Of a DNA stretch of 64,000 nucleotides, positions 27,001-33,419 are shown in pieces. The position numbers and the translations under genes are program-made. The notes under the pieces were generated by a model. That model was given only the letters and a program-made list of their open reading frames with translations. It had not been told where the DNA came from and ran no database searches. The DNA is from Candidatus Obscuribacterales bacterium (GTDB lineage Bacteria > Cyanobacteriota > Vampirovibrionia > Obscuribacterales > Obscuribacteraceae), in the NCBI GenBank assembly GCA_019746975.1, contig JAIERK010000019.1, positions 32,617 to 96,616 of the forward strand, written 5' to 3'. The stretch's first letter is position 1; the number at the start of each line of letters is the position of its first letter.

Positions 27001-27986
27001 CCGAAAGCTTGCTGAATCCTCCTCCAATCGATCCTGCGCAGCTAGCTGCTCGTGTTGGGAATCTGGATCCTGGTAGGGTCGAGTATAAGGCTACAGTCAA
27101 CTTCAGCAGACGGGATGACAATCAGGGCACGACCAGATTAGCGGGTACGAAAATGACAGCTAATGCGCCTATTCGTGATACGACTCCAGTTGTGTCCGTC
27201 GAGATGGGCACCGTCAACCTCCCGAGTGGTGGCGGCAACGTGGTGGAGCAGAAGATCGATGCCGAGTTGTCTTACAGCACTCGAGGATCTGATATTGGTG
27301 GAGTCACTCCTACCGATGTTGACAGAGATATCTCACGGATGGTCGGTCAGTTCAACACAACAGCAGAGATGGCTTATAACGTGGTTTATGACCTCCACTC
27401 AGCTGGATTCTCCTACGAACAACTATCGGATCCTAAGATCGCGTCCGTTGCCATGCAAGTTCTTGCTCAAGACTCGTCAATGGGCCGCACTGCAGCCGTC
27501 ACAGCAGGCAAGCTCGGCTCGGGCAACTTCACCGCCGCCCGTACTCAGGTCGTTCAGGCGATGCTTGATTGCGATCCGCGTTGGAATGAAAACAACATCG
27601 ATCCGAAGAGCATCTTCGCTGCCGAGGCCATATCGAATGCGCACCAGGAGTACAAAGAGCATCTCATTCAAGTAGATTACAAAGAAGAGCTCGGCGGAAT
27701 GTCTGAGGAAGCGCGCGCCGAGCACCCAGTAATGAAGCTCCAGGCCTATCCAACCAAGAATTTCGTCAACCAGGTATTGAGCCATCCCGATTACAGACCG
27801 CGGTCTTCTGGTGGATCTCTCCATAGATCGGTTGTCACTTTGATTCAAGAGAAGATGAATCAGCGTATTGCTGGCGACGATCCGTACTACAGCGGAGGCG
27901 GCCAGTACGAGGATGCAGGCGGTAGTACCACTGCCAATCTTGGCGGCGGCGGTGGTGGTAGTAAGAAGGATCCTGAATACTATTAA
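21090..27986 (+). CDS. Giant VirB6/TrbL-like membrane protein with a repetitive extension (2298 aa)
   Basis: Residues 1-40 form a signal peptide or first helix (cleavage after ALA). Residues about 120-455 contain at least six strongly hydrophobic segments (for example VDLLLLLFILCIWKYW and GLVAFVGLIIYLVLGGILIA, then a TAQYMFAPIFLVFF stretch), the layout of VirB6/TrbL inner-membrane channel proteins. About 500-1480 is low-complexity Pro/Gly/Ala/Thr/Asp with diverged repeats (for example near 1070 and 1150). After a Gly-rich linker come a predicted folded region near 1500-1820, a second Gly-rich linker, and a C-terminal region ending GGGGGSKKDPEYY. Extended VirB6 proteins are known in Rickettsiales T4SSs. 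The GTG start has no ribosome site but follows a promoter closely. It heads the energising part of the locus. Confidence 0.7.
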   Translation: MLKSVKHLLSKHRQAAKTLVALSVLFTLIAPFCFSAALAQTEPPPPGGAWPSDPGSGALSPGARRTDSTARRFPDEPPTNFVNQAAEQNKDIVITNVEALLTDGFRNYNETYMGLHTFWGDDIISNLFANIGQLIGKWLTEFINGWVSDTVQFLTGFLRIFVLNPNIAVNGMSNVPGGGNRDDISPFIRQGADVMYGIAVDLLLLLFILCIWKYWAEAAWRGGGNLVGAVGRLIFTSGLMLAWPTIYAFEIQITNEMIKALYFNSSDQVSALDAAMAAAVKGGLMAGAGLIANATAPIAGQAFGGVLGAGPGGIALGTVGGLVAFVGLIIYLVLGGILIAELVYILVLKAIQTALLTAQYMFAPIFLVFFATPDTENVTSGFVKSFVEVSLWTFVWVGLLKIFVIMILSDFNPWGKIILAVGILQMMIQVPSFLARAQISPMSDFISAGLISGTLLNAGKSLGNTLQQRGMQLAKYIGGDTTTGAARGPEMSKKAELKGLAHGPRDPHLLKGIRDASRGVNNDPKPPKGDKGDGTTKLDADGKPINPAGPEGDKTNTPVPKKPGEGDPTTATGLPDPAAAALNPADAAADAAKKGLGVGGLAAAGGAVLAAASTASPGVPPSSATNPAADEASRLAAVAAEEAKKLNSDGSAATIDSATAAPLAGGPGAKDGDPSTTPQSLVPGKKDIVTGGGTPGAGDDKSKDADPSKTGGVDTVTALAAASKALNPGGSPGKGGDGKGDGPATASDVTTPVDTKINPVGPTGGKTGSGVAPSVEARDLAAMAGDKDGTNPNPGAPGTSADGKPIEVQLDQETGAGAGLGPGGTRLVPGSQTGGADNGITGQPPGTDAASAATRSPIGGAAGPDGTPTVVPVIAVKPPGANNKPPGAVTSSDQALQGLDRATGSPTRGVADPTAIMGEDADSASLSPDARTLPPVAKPLTTAADGPSGAQELVNSAASGPGSGPATGGPTVTEVKDGGTGGGVKINPGGVVVLPARRIEPPTGYLGSEVAAVDQPDPSSATAPPTANLATGTAGGVTGDRTADAAAQQLKGPDSQVSGAATGPGKVEIAGSGVNVGLGPTMVVPAPSGTRKVGTDNPTVLTAADSPLDSPTGAPASLVTAPTDGNALRQDGAIVTDNKGGLAPGGSPVRAEVQQSPSVGIGLGPAVPVPVAAPGRRPDGLPTMVTADGGAIDSSSGASTSSVVASPVSDGVRNDGAPLTAEVKPPIGGGIAGTPGTVQIQPTTNPVGTTGGAVLSAPVARKPGEVSASGVTVDGDGTGSPVNVTGNVTAPDSMRPGDLTADTKVAPGAAPTTPGRIEVTAPPPQATSPLAGSVSGRPGAPVSKPVNVDSSGIETGAVDTNAVVTASGAPPAVVDGRVDAEVKPATATSVAGPGPKVEVVSNPAASVAAPGSPVVVTVPPRPPRAAGTQNFVGGDPNWSDDEPVRPPSNSGAGVPTGGGGGGGDGGSGGGSGGGGGDGRPPHGQSPESPHEQRLQTTQAVVPMNQYQQSEYRWIPPRGISGGIRLAQDVTLGSSMSGGAELYGNAKGQTFHVRHGEDMDPDRLALQMMTAGYATLVGNDPVAYDAARQSAIDAGADKPKGFAQRMAAGIMSFNGGSWAQTSNAKQSFQQALYTESVRGSEAYVNGQPGNAYTEYLTQRYGDMTSQQQAWGVHIMTDAGSPESSWHWGHIPATEMLVRNAIPIGPVTRGIATNPSVLRSRPFEQRAAVSGCAAYLEARKNEEMPDNGDPGYSMIADAWVGREAQLMPPSVVNTVTALCSVFGDEVCKDVRMVNDIANSVGAGADQGQYVTAFQAHRTVASVGAPYMRGGGGGGGYGGGGGGGRGGGGGGYGGGGGDIGSVSSSGGGGGRGPDQTVEVGVDNPIGDVNLGGVTPPPPPPGDAGGAGRTNLVFRYGPSGGGAPTTGPSVRMPGAPGSAPPPTPGGVEIRENTQTGTPPPVLNEQTVEVELVGRTESLLNPPPIDPAQLAARVGNLDPGRVEYKATVNFSRRDDNQGTTRLAGTKMTANAPIRDTTPVVSVEMGTVNLPSGGGNVVEQKIDAELSYSTRGSDIGGVTPTDVDRDISRMVGQFNTTAEMAYNVVYDLHSAGFSYEQLSDPKIASVAMQVLAQDSSMGRTAAVTAGKLGSGNFTAARTQVVQAMLDCDPRWNENNIDPKSIFAAEAISNAHQEYKEHLIQVDYKEELGGMSEEARAEHPVMKLQAYPTKNFVNQVLSHPDYRPRSSGGSLHRSVVTLIQEKMNQRIAGDDPYYSGGGQYEDAGGSTTANLGGGGGGSKKDPEYY

Positions 27987-28600
27987 CCAGCCGGTTAAAC
28001 GCTCTACGAAACGTCGTGCGTTCGACAAGACGCATCTGGAACTTAAGTCACTGATGCTCTCTGAAATTTCCAAACTAGAGGACTTCCGGCAGCAATGATT
28101 TTTCGAAGCCGGATGCAATGATTAGCCTGGCTACTACTTTTTCCCGAGAATTGAGTCAAATTGAGAAGCCCCACTACTCATTGACATCATTTAGAAGTGA
28201 GGCTCATCAAATTCGCTAACTTTTTGCACTTTTTGAGTAGCCTCGCTAATGTCCCTTTTGTCTAAGTGCGCTTGAGTACCGGAACAGACCATTCCGTGCA
28301 TATAAGCGAATGGATCTTTGCGACCCACCCCGAATCCTTCGGGGCGCGGAATGCGTTGCCCTGATTTCCGTTTCTGAGACACATAGCAATCGTTTACGAG
28401 ACATTCTCCTTCCGAAGAAATCAATCCAAGCCCCATGTCCTCGCTCTGATACCAATATCAAAAGCGGGTGATTAATTCTTGAGGAAACTATCGAAAATCT
28501 GCCGATCAGATCGCTGAAATCGACCTCTCGAAAAGCCCATGAAACAGCGATTTTCGCGCTGTCATACGTAGAAACCGCAAAGTTTTAATCTTCAAATGGG
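27987..28600. other. Gap after the VirB6-like gene
   Basis: About 0.6 kb with no firm gene. It contains one doubtful minus-strand frame (28191-28436, listed separately) and no recognisable terminator. Confidence 0.4.
28191..28436 (-). CDS. Doubtful small protein or gene fragment
   Basis: An 81-codon minus-strand frame starts at ATG 28436, a few codons after an in-frame stop. The product (MGLGLISSEGECLVNDCYVS onward) has three Cys, a Pro/Gly-containing middle and an acidic end, so its composition is protein-like. It matches no family and has only a GAGG two bases before the start. It could be a fragment of a decayed gene; it is the only minus-strand frame in the secretion locus. Confidence 0.3.
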   Translation of the reverse strand: MGLGLISSEGECLVNDCYVSQKRKSGQRIPRPEGFGVGRKDPFAYMHGMVCSGTQAHLDKRDISEATQKVQKVSEFDEPHF

Positions 28601-28690
28601 CATTCCCCCACGGTGTGTGGGATTTCCCCGATTTACCATGGCTTGATACGGATCTAATCTGTACAGGAAGCCCGGTGCATCCGGCATCTG
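28601..28690 (+). promoter_or_regulatory. Candidate promoter with C-rich boxes (site B) for the VirB3/VirB4 operon
   Basis: ATTCCCCC (28602-28609) and ATTTCCCC (28622-28629) lie 21 bp apart, with TGGGATTTCCCC at 28618. CTGCTATACGTTCGACC near 28690 matches CTGCATACGTTCGACC at site A. The distance between boxes and TATACG is 25 bp longer than at sites A and C. Confidence 0.4.
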
Positions 28691-28720
28691 CTATACGTTC
28701 GACCAAACAACTCAACCAGA

Positions 28721-29416
28721 ATGAAACTCTACACCCTGAGACAAACAACTGTTGTATGCCCGCAATGCGAGCTAGTCTTCGCTACACCGATAGCGAAGAT
28801 GCCAAAACTCACGCGTAATTCCGCGGTCGAAACCGACTTGCATCGAGTGCTGCCTGATGCGGCGATACGAGCCAGTCTCATCGCCATGTGCCCGGAGTGT
28901 GTATATGCTTGGTGGCTGTCAGGTTTTACACCTCACTTCATTTTGCCAGAGATGGTGGCCGATTCGCCCCCAATTGATAACGCCAAAAAATTCGGACACG
29001 CTGTTCTCAGCGGCCGAAAAAGTGGCGCTCACAGCCTCGATCGCGCAATCATAGCTCTGAATGGCTATTGGTGCGCCCGCGAGGACTTCCAACCCGCTCA
29101 AAAATGGCTCGAGCTTTCTGCACGCGAGCTCTATGAAGCCCTGAGCGATGACAGCTGGCATGGTAACCGAGGACGGTATCAATTCATCATGGGCGAAATA
29201 CTTCGTCTGATGGGTGAATTTCATGATGCCGTGCGCTTTTACAACCTGGTCGATCGTCGTTCGGTTCTTCCGAAAGAACTTATCGATCATCAAATTGTTC
29301 AAGCGAAAAATGGTGACTCCACGCCTACCTTGATTCCTCCTCACATCGTGGAAGCTATCTTCCTGCCAAAACCGCAAGTGATTCCTACTGCCGAAAGTAT
29401 GGCTGTCGGAGCCTAG
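28721..29416 (+). CDS. DUF2225-like protein with two CxxC pairs
   Basis: The 231-residue protein has CPQC near residue 13 and CPEC near residue 57, likely one zinc site, followed by an all-helical TPR-like region (HSLDRAIIALNGYWCARED, KWLELSARELYEAL, YQFIMGEILRLMGEFHDAVR). This order matches the DUF2225 family (zinc ribbon plus helical repeats); the assignment is from memory of the family pattern. It has no signal peptide or membrane helix, so it is cytoplasmic. It is the first gene of the unit leading into the VirB3- and VirB4-like genes, which suggests an accessory or chaperone role in secretion (inference). Confidence 0.5.
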   Translation: MKLYTLRQTTVVCPQCELVFATPIAKMPKLTRNSAVETDLHRVLPDAAIRASLIAMCPECVYAWWLSGFTPHFILPEMVADSPPIDNAKKFGHAVLSGRKSGAHSLDRAIIALNGYWCAREDFQPAQKWLELSARELYEALSDDSWHGNRGRYQFIMGEILRLMGEFHDAVRFYNLVDRRSVLPKELIDHQIVQAKNGDSTPTLIPPHIVEAIFLPKPQVIPTAESMAVGA

Positions 29417-29447
29417 TTAATAAGCCGTTCAACAATCAGGTTCGAAA

Positions 29448-29840
29448 ATGGAAGACATCACCCCTCTAAATTTAGAAGACTCGCCGAAGCTATTCGGACT
29501 TCGCTATGACCAGCTCATTGCCTGTCTTGGAAGCCTCATAGTATCGACGCAGCTCTACTCGTGGCTCAGCCCGGTTCCGTTCATGGGACACGATTTGAGA
29601 CTGGATGTCGCGATTTTCTTCGGCCTGCTTGGACCGGCTTATTGTCTAATCACGCTCAACCACACTACCGGACATTGGGATGGCGTCATCAACTTCTACA
29701 TGAGCCCTCAAGTCTTCATCCCGGGTCCCGATCCGAATCCGGTTCGGTTTCTCAAAGATGAGCCGCTACCGGAATTTCTCGACTATGAAGAGGACGCGTC
29801 GCTTGTAATCGAATCCCTCGAATCCGTTTTTAAAACCTAA
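29448..29840 (+). CDS. VirB3-like inner-membrane protein
   Basis: A 130-residue protein with two hydrophobic segments near residues 21-45 (LIACLGSLIVSTQLYSWL) and 52-72 (LDVAIFFGLLGPAYCLI), a short N-terminus and a soluble acidic C-terminus. VirB3/TrbD/PrgI-type proteins have this two-helix hairpin and almost always lie directly in front of the VirB4 ATPase, as here (12 bp gap). The sequence itself is too diverged for a signature, so the call rests on architecture and position. It would anchor VirB4 to the inner membrane. Confidence 0.6.
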   Translation: MEDITPLNLEDSPKLFGLRYDQLIACLGSLIVSTQLYSWLSPVPFMGHDLRLDVAIFFGLLGPAYCLITLNHTTGHWDGVINFYMSPQVFIPGPDPNPVRFLKDEPLPEFLDYEEDASLVIESLESVFKT

Positions 29841-29852
29841 GGCAACAAAAGA

Positions 29853-32669
29853 ATGTCGACTTCGATTTCCAGATCCTATCAGCAAGAGCTTGGTCTATCC
29901 TCACTTCTCAAGAAAGGCGAGAAGCAAGGTAACATCGATCCGAAAATGGCTGCCGCCATTTCGAAGATTCCCTCGATGGGCGTGCCGAGACCCCATCCAC
30001 CGGCATCAGGACTTCTTCCTCTCTGGGATCTTTTCCAGGACGATGCCACCGGACTCGGTATTATGGTTTTGAAAGATGGAACCTACCGTTGCACATATGA
30101 AGTCGACGGCGTTCATGTGAGCGGTTTCGATGAAGTACGGTTGTCGTCGATGATGAACCACTTTACCGGTTTTCTGAACGGTATCGACACCTCGGTTCAA
30201 TTCACAATCGTTTGTCACAACACAACGAAACGCGAGTATTTTGAAAAACATCCGGTAGAAGTCATCAAAGACGAGTTCCTCCAGTATGTCGGTCGTTGCG
30301 TCGAGAATGATCAGGCCAACTTATTGGCACGTAATTTCATTCCGGAGCTGAAATTCTTTGTGACCTTTTGCTATCGTCCGCCCAGAGAAAAACCGGCGAA
30401 GAAAGCTGGAATGATTCAATCCGCGCTCATGACGTTGAAGGATGTATTCGGCAACAAAGCAGCGCGACAGAGCGTTGGCGCACATATGAAGAATGTCGCT
30501 ACTCTGTTGCAACGTGCACAGGGTTATATGGGAACGCTTGGTGCCTGTGGCATGGGCGGCAGGGCTGTTTCTGCGCTCGAGTATTTCCGTATGCTCTACA
30601 AAGAGCTCAATCCAAAATTGGGACAGGTACCTGACGATCAACTGCCTGAGCCGCTCAGACCTCAAACCCAGCCGCTGTCCGCAAAAGTTAGACGAGTATT
30701 TCCGGATATGGAGCCTGCCACGATTCGCCAGCAACTGTGCGAATCCGAATACGATTTCAGCAACCCGGATTATGCAAGAATTTCCGATATGACCAACCTG
30801 ACCGGCGAAGACGCGAAGGAAAAAGAAGGTCTCTTCATTCGCACGCTCTACATGAGCCGTCTACCAGAACGCACCGGTCCGCTGTGGCTTTCACCGCTCC
30901 TGAGACTCAACTGCGAGTGGCGTCTGAACATCTATGCCCACAAGCTCGACAAGGAACTCTTCCGCAAATCGATGCAGCGCAAACAAGCGCAAGCGACAGC
31001 CAACACTTATCAGAGTCTTATGGGACAACGCTCGACACCTAACCAGGAAGAAGCGGAAAAGGCGCAGGAGGCTGCACACATTGGTTCCGAACTGTATACC
31101 TCCAACATGGAAGTATTCAATTACGCTGTTTATTTCACCCTCTGCGGCGAGTCGCTTGAAGAACTCAATCGCGCGACAGAGCTGGTAAGGACCGCTGCAC
31201 CGCAGTGCCGTGGTGCACGATTCGTTGTGGGCTATCGCGAGCAGAAAGCTCTCTTCGTTGGTAGTCTTCCAGGCATGGGCCTCGATGTGACTCGCCGCGG
31301 TAAAGCGGTGAGGACACCTACCGTTCGTAACTCGTTTCCTTTTGTACATGCCAAACTAGGCTCTGAAGAGAAGGGCAGCTGGCTTGGTTTTTCGAAAGAA
31401 ACTCTGGAGCCGGTTTTTCTAAATCCATATGATGAAAAACTGCCTAATGCTCTTTGTGTCGTCTTCGGACAACCTGGTGAAGGTAAATCGATGGTGGCAC
31501 AGCAGATCATTCAAATGAAGATGTTGTCCGGCGCGAAGGTGGTTATCATCGACCGCTCCGGAAGCTACAAGATGCTTGCCGAGGTTTATGACGATACCTC
31601 ATACATCCGACTTGGTCCCGACGGTCAGGTTTGTTTAAACCTCTATGATCTGCCGCTTGCCGGTCCTGATGGAAAACAGATCGATCCAGCCAATCCGCCT
31701 GAATCACACATCATCAAGATTCTCAATTTCCACTCCGTAATGCTTGGCGAACGTGGCGAGCAAGCGATGACGAAAGATGAGAAGCCGGTGCTCATGCAGG
31801 GTATTCAGTCTATTTATCGAGATTGTGCACAGAAAAGCCGGGTGCCTATTGAGTCCGACCTGGTTGAGTGGTTGAAGGGAGAAGGATTGCGCAACAAAGG
31901 CACCAAACGTGGTGAGATCTGCGAAGACCTGGTCAACAGACTTTCTCTATATTGTCGTGGAGCTATCTACGGTAAATTGTTCGATGGACCGACTTCGATT
32001 CCGACTAATGCACGCCTGATCATTTTCGATACTGCTGATCTGGCTCATGATAAGACATTGGAAGCTGTTGTAACGCTATTCGTCTCGGACTTCGTTCTGC
32101 GCAACGCTGCCGAACATAAGCAAAAGAATATGAAAGAAGGCAAGCCTGCTCGCTTCGTGTTCTGCATAGACGAGTTGTGGAGACTCTTGCGTTATGAAGG
32201 CGGCAAGACTCTCGTGGAAGATGCATCTAGAACAAGCCGCCACTTAGGTCTTTTGTTCATCGGAATCTCGCAGGAGTTGGGCGACCTTTTGCGAGATGAA
32301 AGGGCTCGCAACCTGGCGACTAACAGTTCGATCAAGATCATTCTCGGTAACGATCCGAGCAATTTCGATCTGATCAAAGACTCTTGCGGTCTGACACCAG
32401 CAGAGATGACTTCAATTGCGCATCTGACAAGAAAGAATCGTGAGTACTCCGATGCTTTCCTTGTTTATCACAAGATGTCGCGTGGTGTGGTCAGGCTGGT
32501 GGTGCCGAAATTCATGTACTGGGTCGCAACGACGGAACCGAATACCGATCAACCTATGCGTGCTCAGATGACCGAGCTGTGTCGTGGTGATGCACGCTGG
32601 GCCTGCCACCTGCTCGGACAGGGTTATGTTCCGGAGACGTTCTCTCCAGATTTGCTTCTTGCTGGTTAA
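29853..32669 (+). CDS. VirB4-family conjugation ATPase
   Basis: VirB4/TrbE/TraC ATPases power pilus assembly and substrate transfer in type IV secretion. The 938-residue protein has a long N-terminal half involved in membrane and VirB3 contact and a C-terminal RecA-like motor: Walker A GQPGEGKS at about 539-546, the expected VIIDRSGSY motif after it, Walker B FVFCIDELWR near 767-776, and a following glutamine-containing GISQELGDLL sensor-like segment. The length is slightly above the family norm of about 800-850. The gene overlaps no neighbour; it is 12 bp from VirB3 and 14 bp from the VirB8-like gene, so the set is an operon. It is the most certain secretion gene in the locus. Confidence 0.92.
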   Translation: MSTSISRSYQQELGLSSLLKKGEKQGNIDPKMAAAISKIPSMGVPRPHPPASGLLPLWDLFQDDATGLGIMVLKDGTYRCTYEVDGVHVSGFDEVRLSSMMNHFTGFLNGIDTSVQFTIVCHNTTKREYFEKHPVEVIKDEFLQYVGRCVENDQANLLARNFIPELKFFVTFCYRPPREKPAKKAGMIQSALMTLKDVFGNKAARQSVGAHMKNVATLLQRAQGYMGTLGACGMGGRAVSALEYFRMLYKELNPKLGQVPDDQLPEPLRPQTQPLSAKVRRVFPDMEPATIRQQLCESEYDFSNPDYARISDMTNLTGEDAKEKEGLFIRTLYMSRLPERTGPLWLSPLLRLNCEWRLNIYAHKLDKELFRKSMQRKQAQATANTYQSLMGQRSTPNQEEAEKAQEAAHIGSELYTSNMEVFNYAVYFTLCGESLEELNRATELVRTAAPQCRGARFVVGYREQKALFVGSLPGMGLDVTRRGKAVRTPTVRNSFPFVHAKLGSEEKGSWLGFSKETLEPVFLNPYDEKLPNALCVVFGQPGEGKSMVAQQIIQMKMLSGAKVVIIDRSGSYKMLAEVYDDTSYIRLGPDGQVCLNLYDLPLAGPDGKQIDPANPPESHIIKILNFHSVMLGERGEQAMTKDEKPVLMQGIQSIYRDCAQKSRVPIESDLVEWLKGEGLRNKGTKRGEICEDLVNRLSLYCRGAIYGKLFDGPTSIPTNARLIIFDTADLAHDKTLEAVVTLFVSDFVLRNAAEHKQKNMKEGKPARFVFCIDELWRLLRYEGGKTLVEDASRTSRHLGLLFIGISQELGDLLRDERARNLATNSSIKIILGNDPSNFDLIKDSCGLTPAEMTSIAHLTRKNREYSDAFLVYHKMSRGVVRLVVPKFMYWVATTEPNTDQPMRAQMTELCRGDARWACHLLGQGYVPETFSPDLLLAG

Positions 32670-32683
32670 GGTGGTGAATGTAG

Positions 32684-33358
32684 ATGTTTGACTATCAAGC
32701 TGGCGAAAAATACAAACTGACTCTGATTATGGTGGGCGCTGCCGGAGCCATGGGCGGAATGTTTTTCACGATGATTCTTATGCCACCATCAGAGCCTCAG
32801 CATGTTCAGGCTCGTCGTCCTAAATGGGCGGACCATCCTGATGTCAACGGCGGCCGCACCGCTGGTGCTCATACCCGAGCGATCAACGGCTATCAGGCCG
32901 ATCCGGAAGAGCAGGCTGCGCAGGCTCAAGCGGACGCACAACAGCAGCCTTATGTTCACACCGATCAGGAACAGGCAGTCACTCTAATCGAACAATGGTT
33001 GCCTGCCGCCTGGGACTTCAGCGCTCAGTCAGCAGGATCCAATCAGGAGAAGGCGATTCAATACATGACGGCTGATTGTGCAAGCGCCTATCGCACCAAC
33101 ATCTGGACGCCTGACATGGCTGCCACGATTGCGCAATCCGGCGCACGCAGCGAGTTTAGAAAAAGCGCGATTAAGGTTGGTGAGACAAGACCGGATGGTG
33201 CAGTGGTTGTAGTCGTTGAAGGTCAGCAAGTTCTCGAAGTACCAGGTAAGGGACAAAACGTGCATGACGTGAAGCTCGAGTATCTGGTGAAACAAACCAC
33301 CGATGGACAATTGAAGGTAGCTGGCATTTGTGAGGCGGGCAAGTCGCTCGGATTGTAA
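32684..33358 (+). CDS. VirB8-like inner-membrane protein (NTF2-like C-terminus)
   Basis: This 224-residue protein has a short cytoplasmic N-terminus, one membrane helix (LTLIMVGAAGAMGGMFFTMI), a low-complexity Ala/Gln linker and a C-terminal alpha/beta region (LIEQWLPAAWDF ... YRTNIWTPDMAATIAQSGAR ... VVVVVEGQQVLEV ... LEYLVKQTTDGQLKVAGI). A single N-terminal helix followed by an NTF2-like fold is the plan of VirB8/TrbF/TcpC assembly factors. The call depends on this plan and on the position between VirB4 and VirD4; no sequence signature is present. It starts 14 bp after virB4. Confidence 0.55.
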   Translation: MFDYQAGEKYKLTLIMVGAAGAMGGMFFTMILMPPSEPQHVQARRPKWADHPDVNGGRTAGAHTRAINGYQADPEEQAAQAQADAQQQPYVHTDQEQAVTLIEQWLPAAWDFSAQSAGSNQEKAIQYMTADCASAYRTNIWTPDMAATIAQSGARSEFRKSAIKVGETRPDGAVVVVVEGQQVLEVPGKGQNVHDVKLEYLVKQTTDGQLKVAGICEAGKSLGL

Positions 33359-33419
33359 GAGAAAGAATTCGTTCAAATTGGCGGATTATCAAACAACAAA
33401 GATAGAGGCTCAGGTATAG

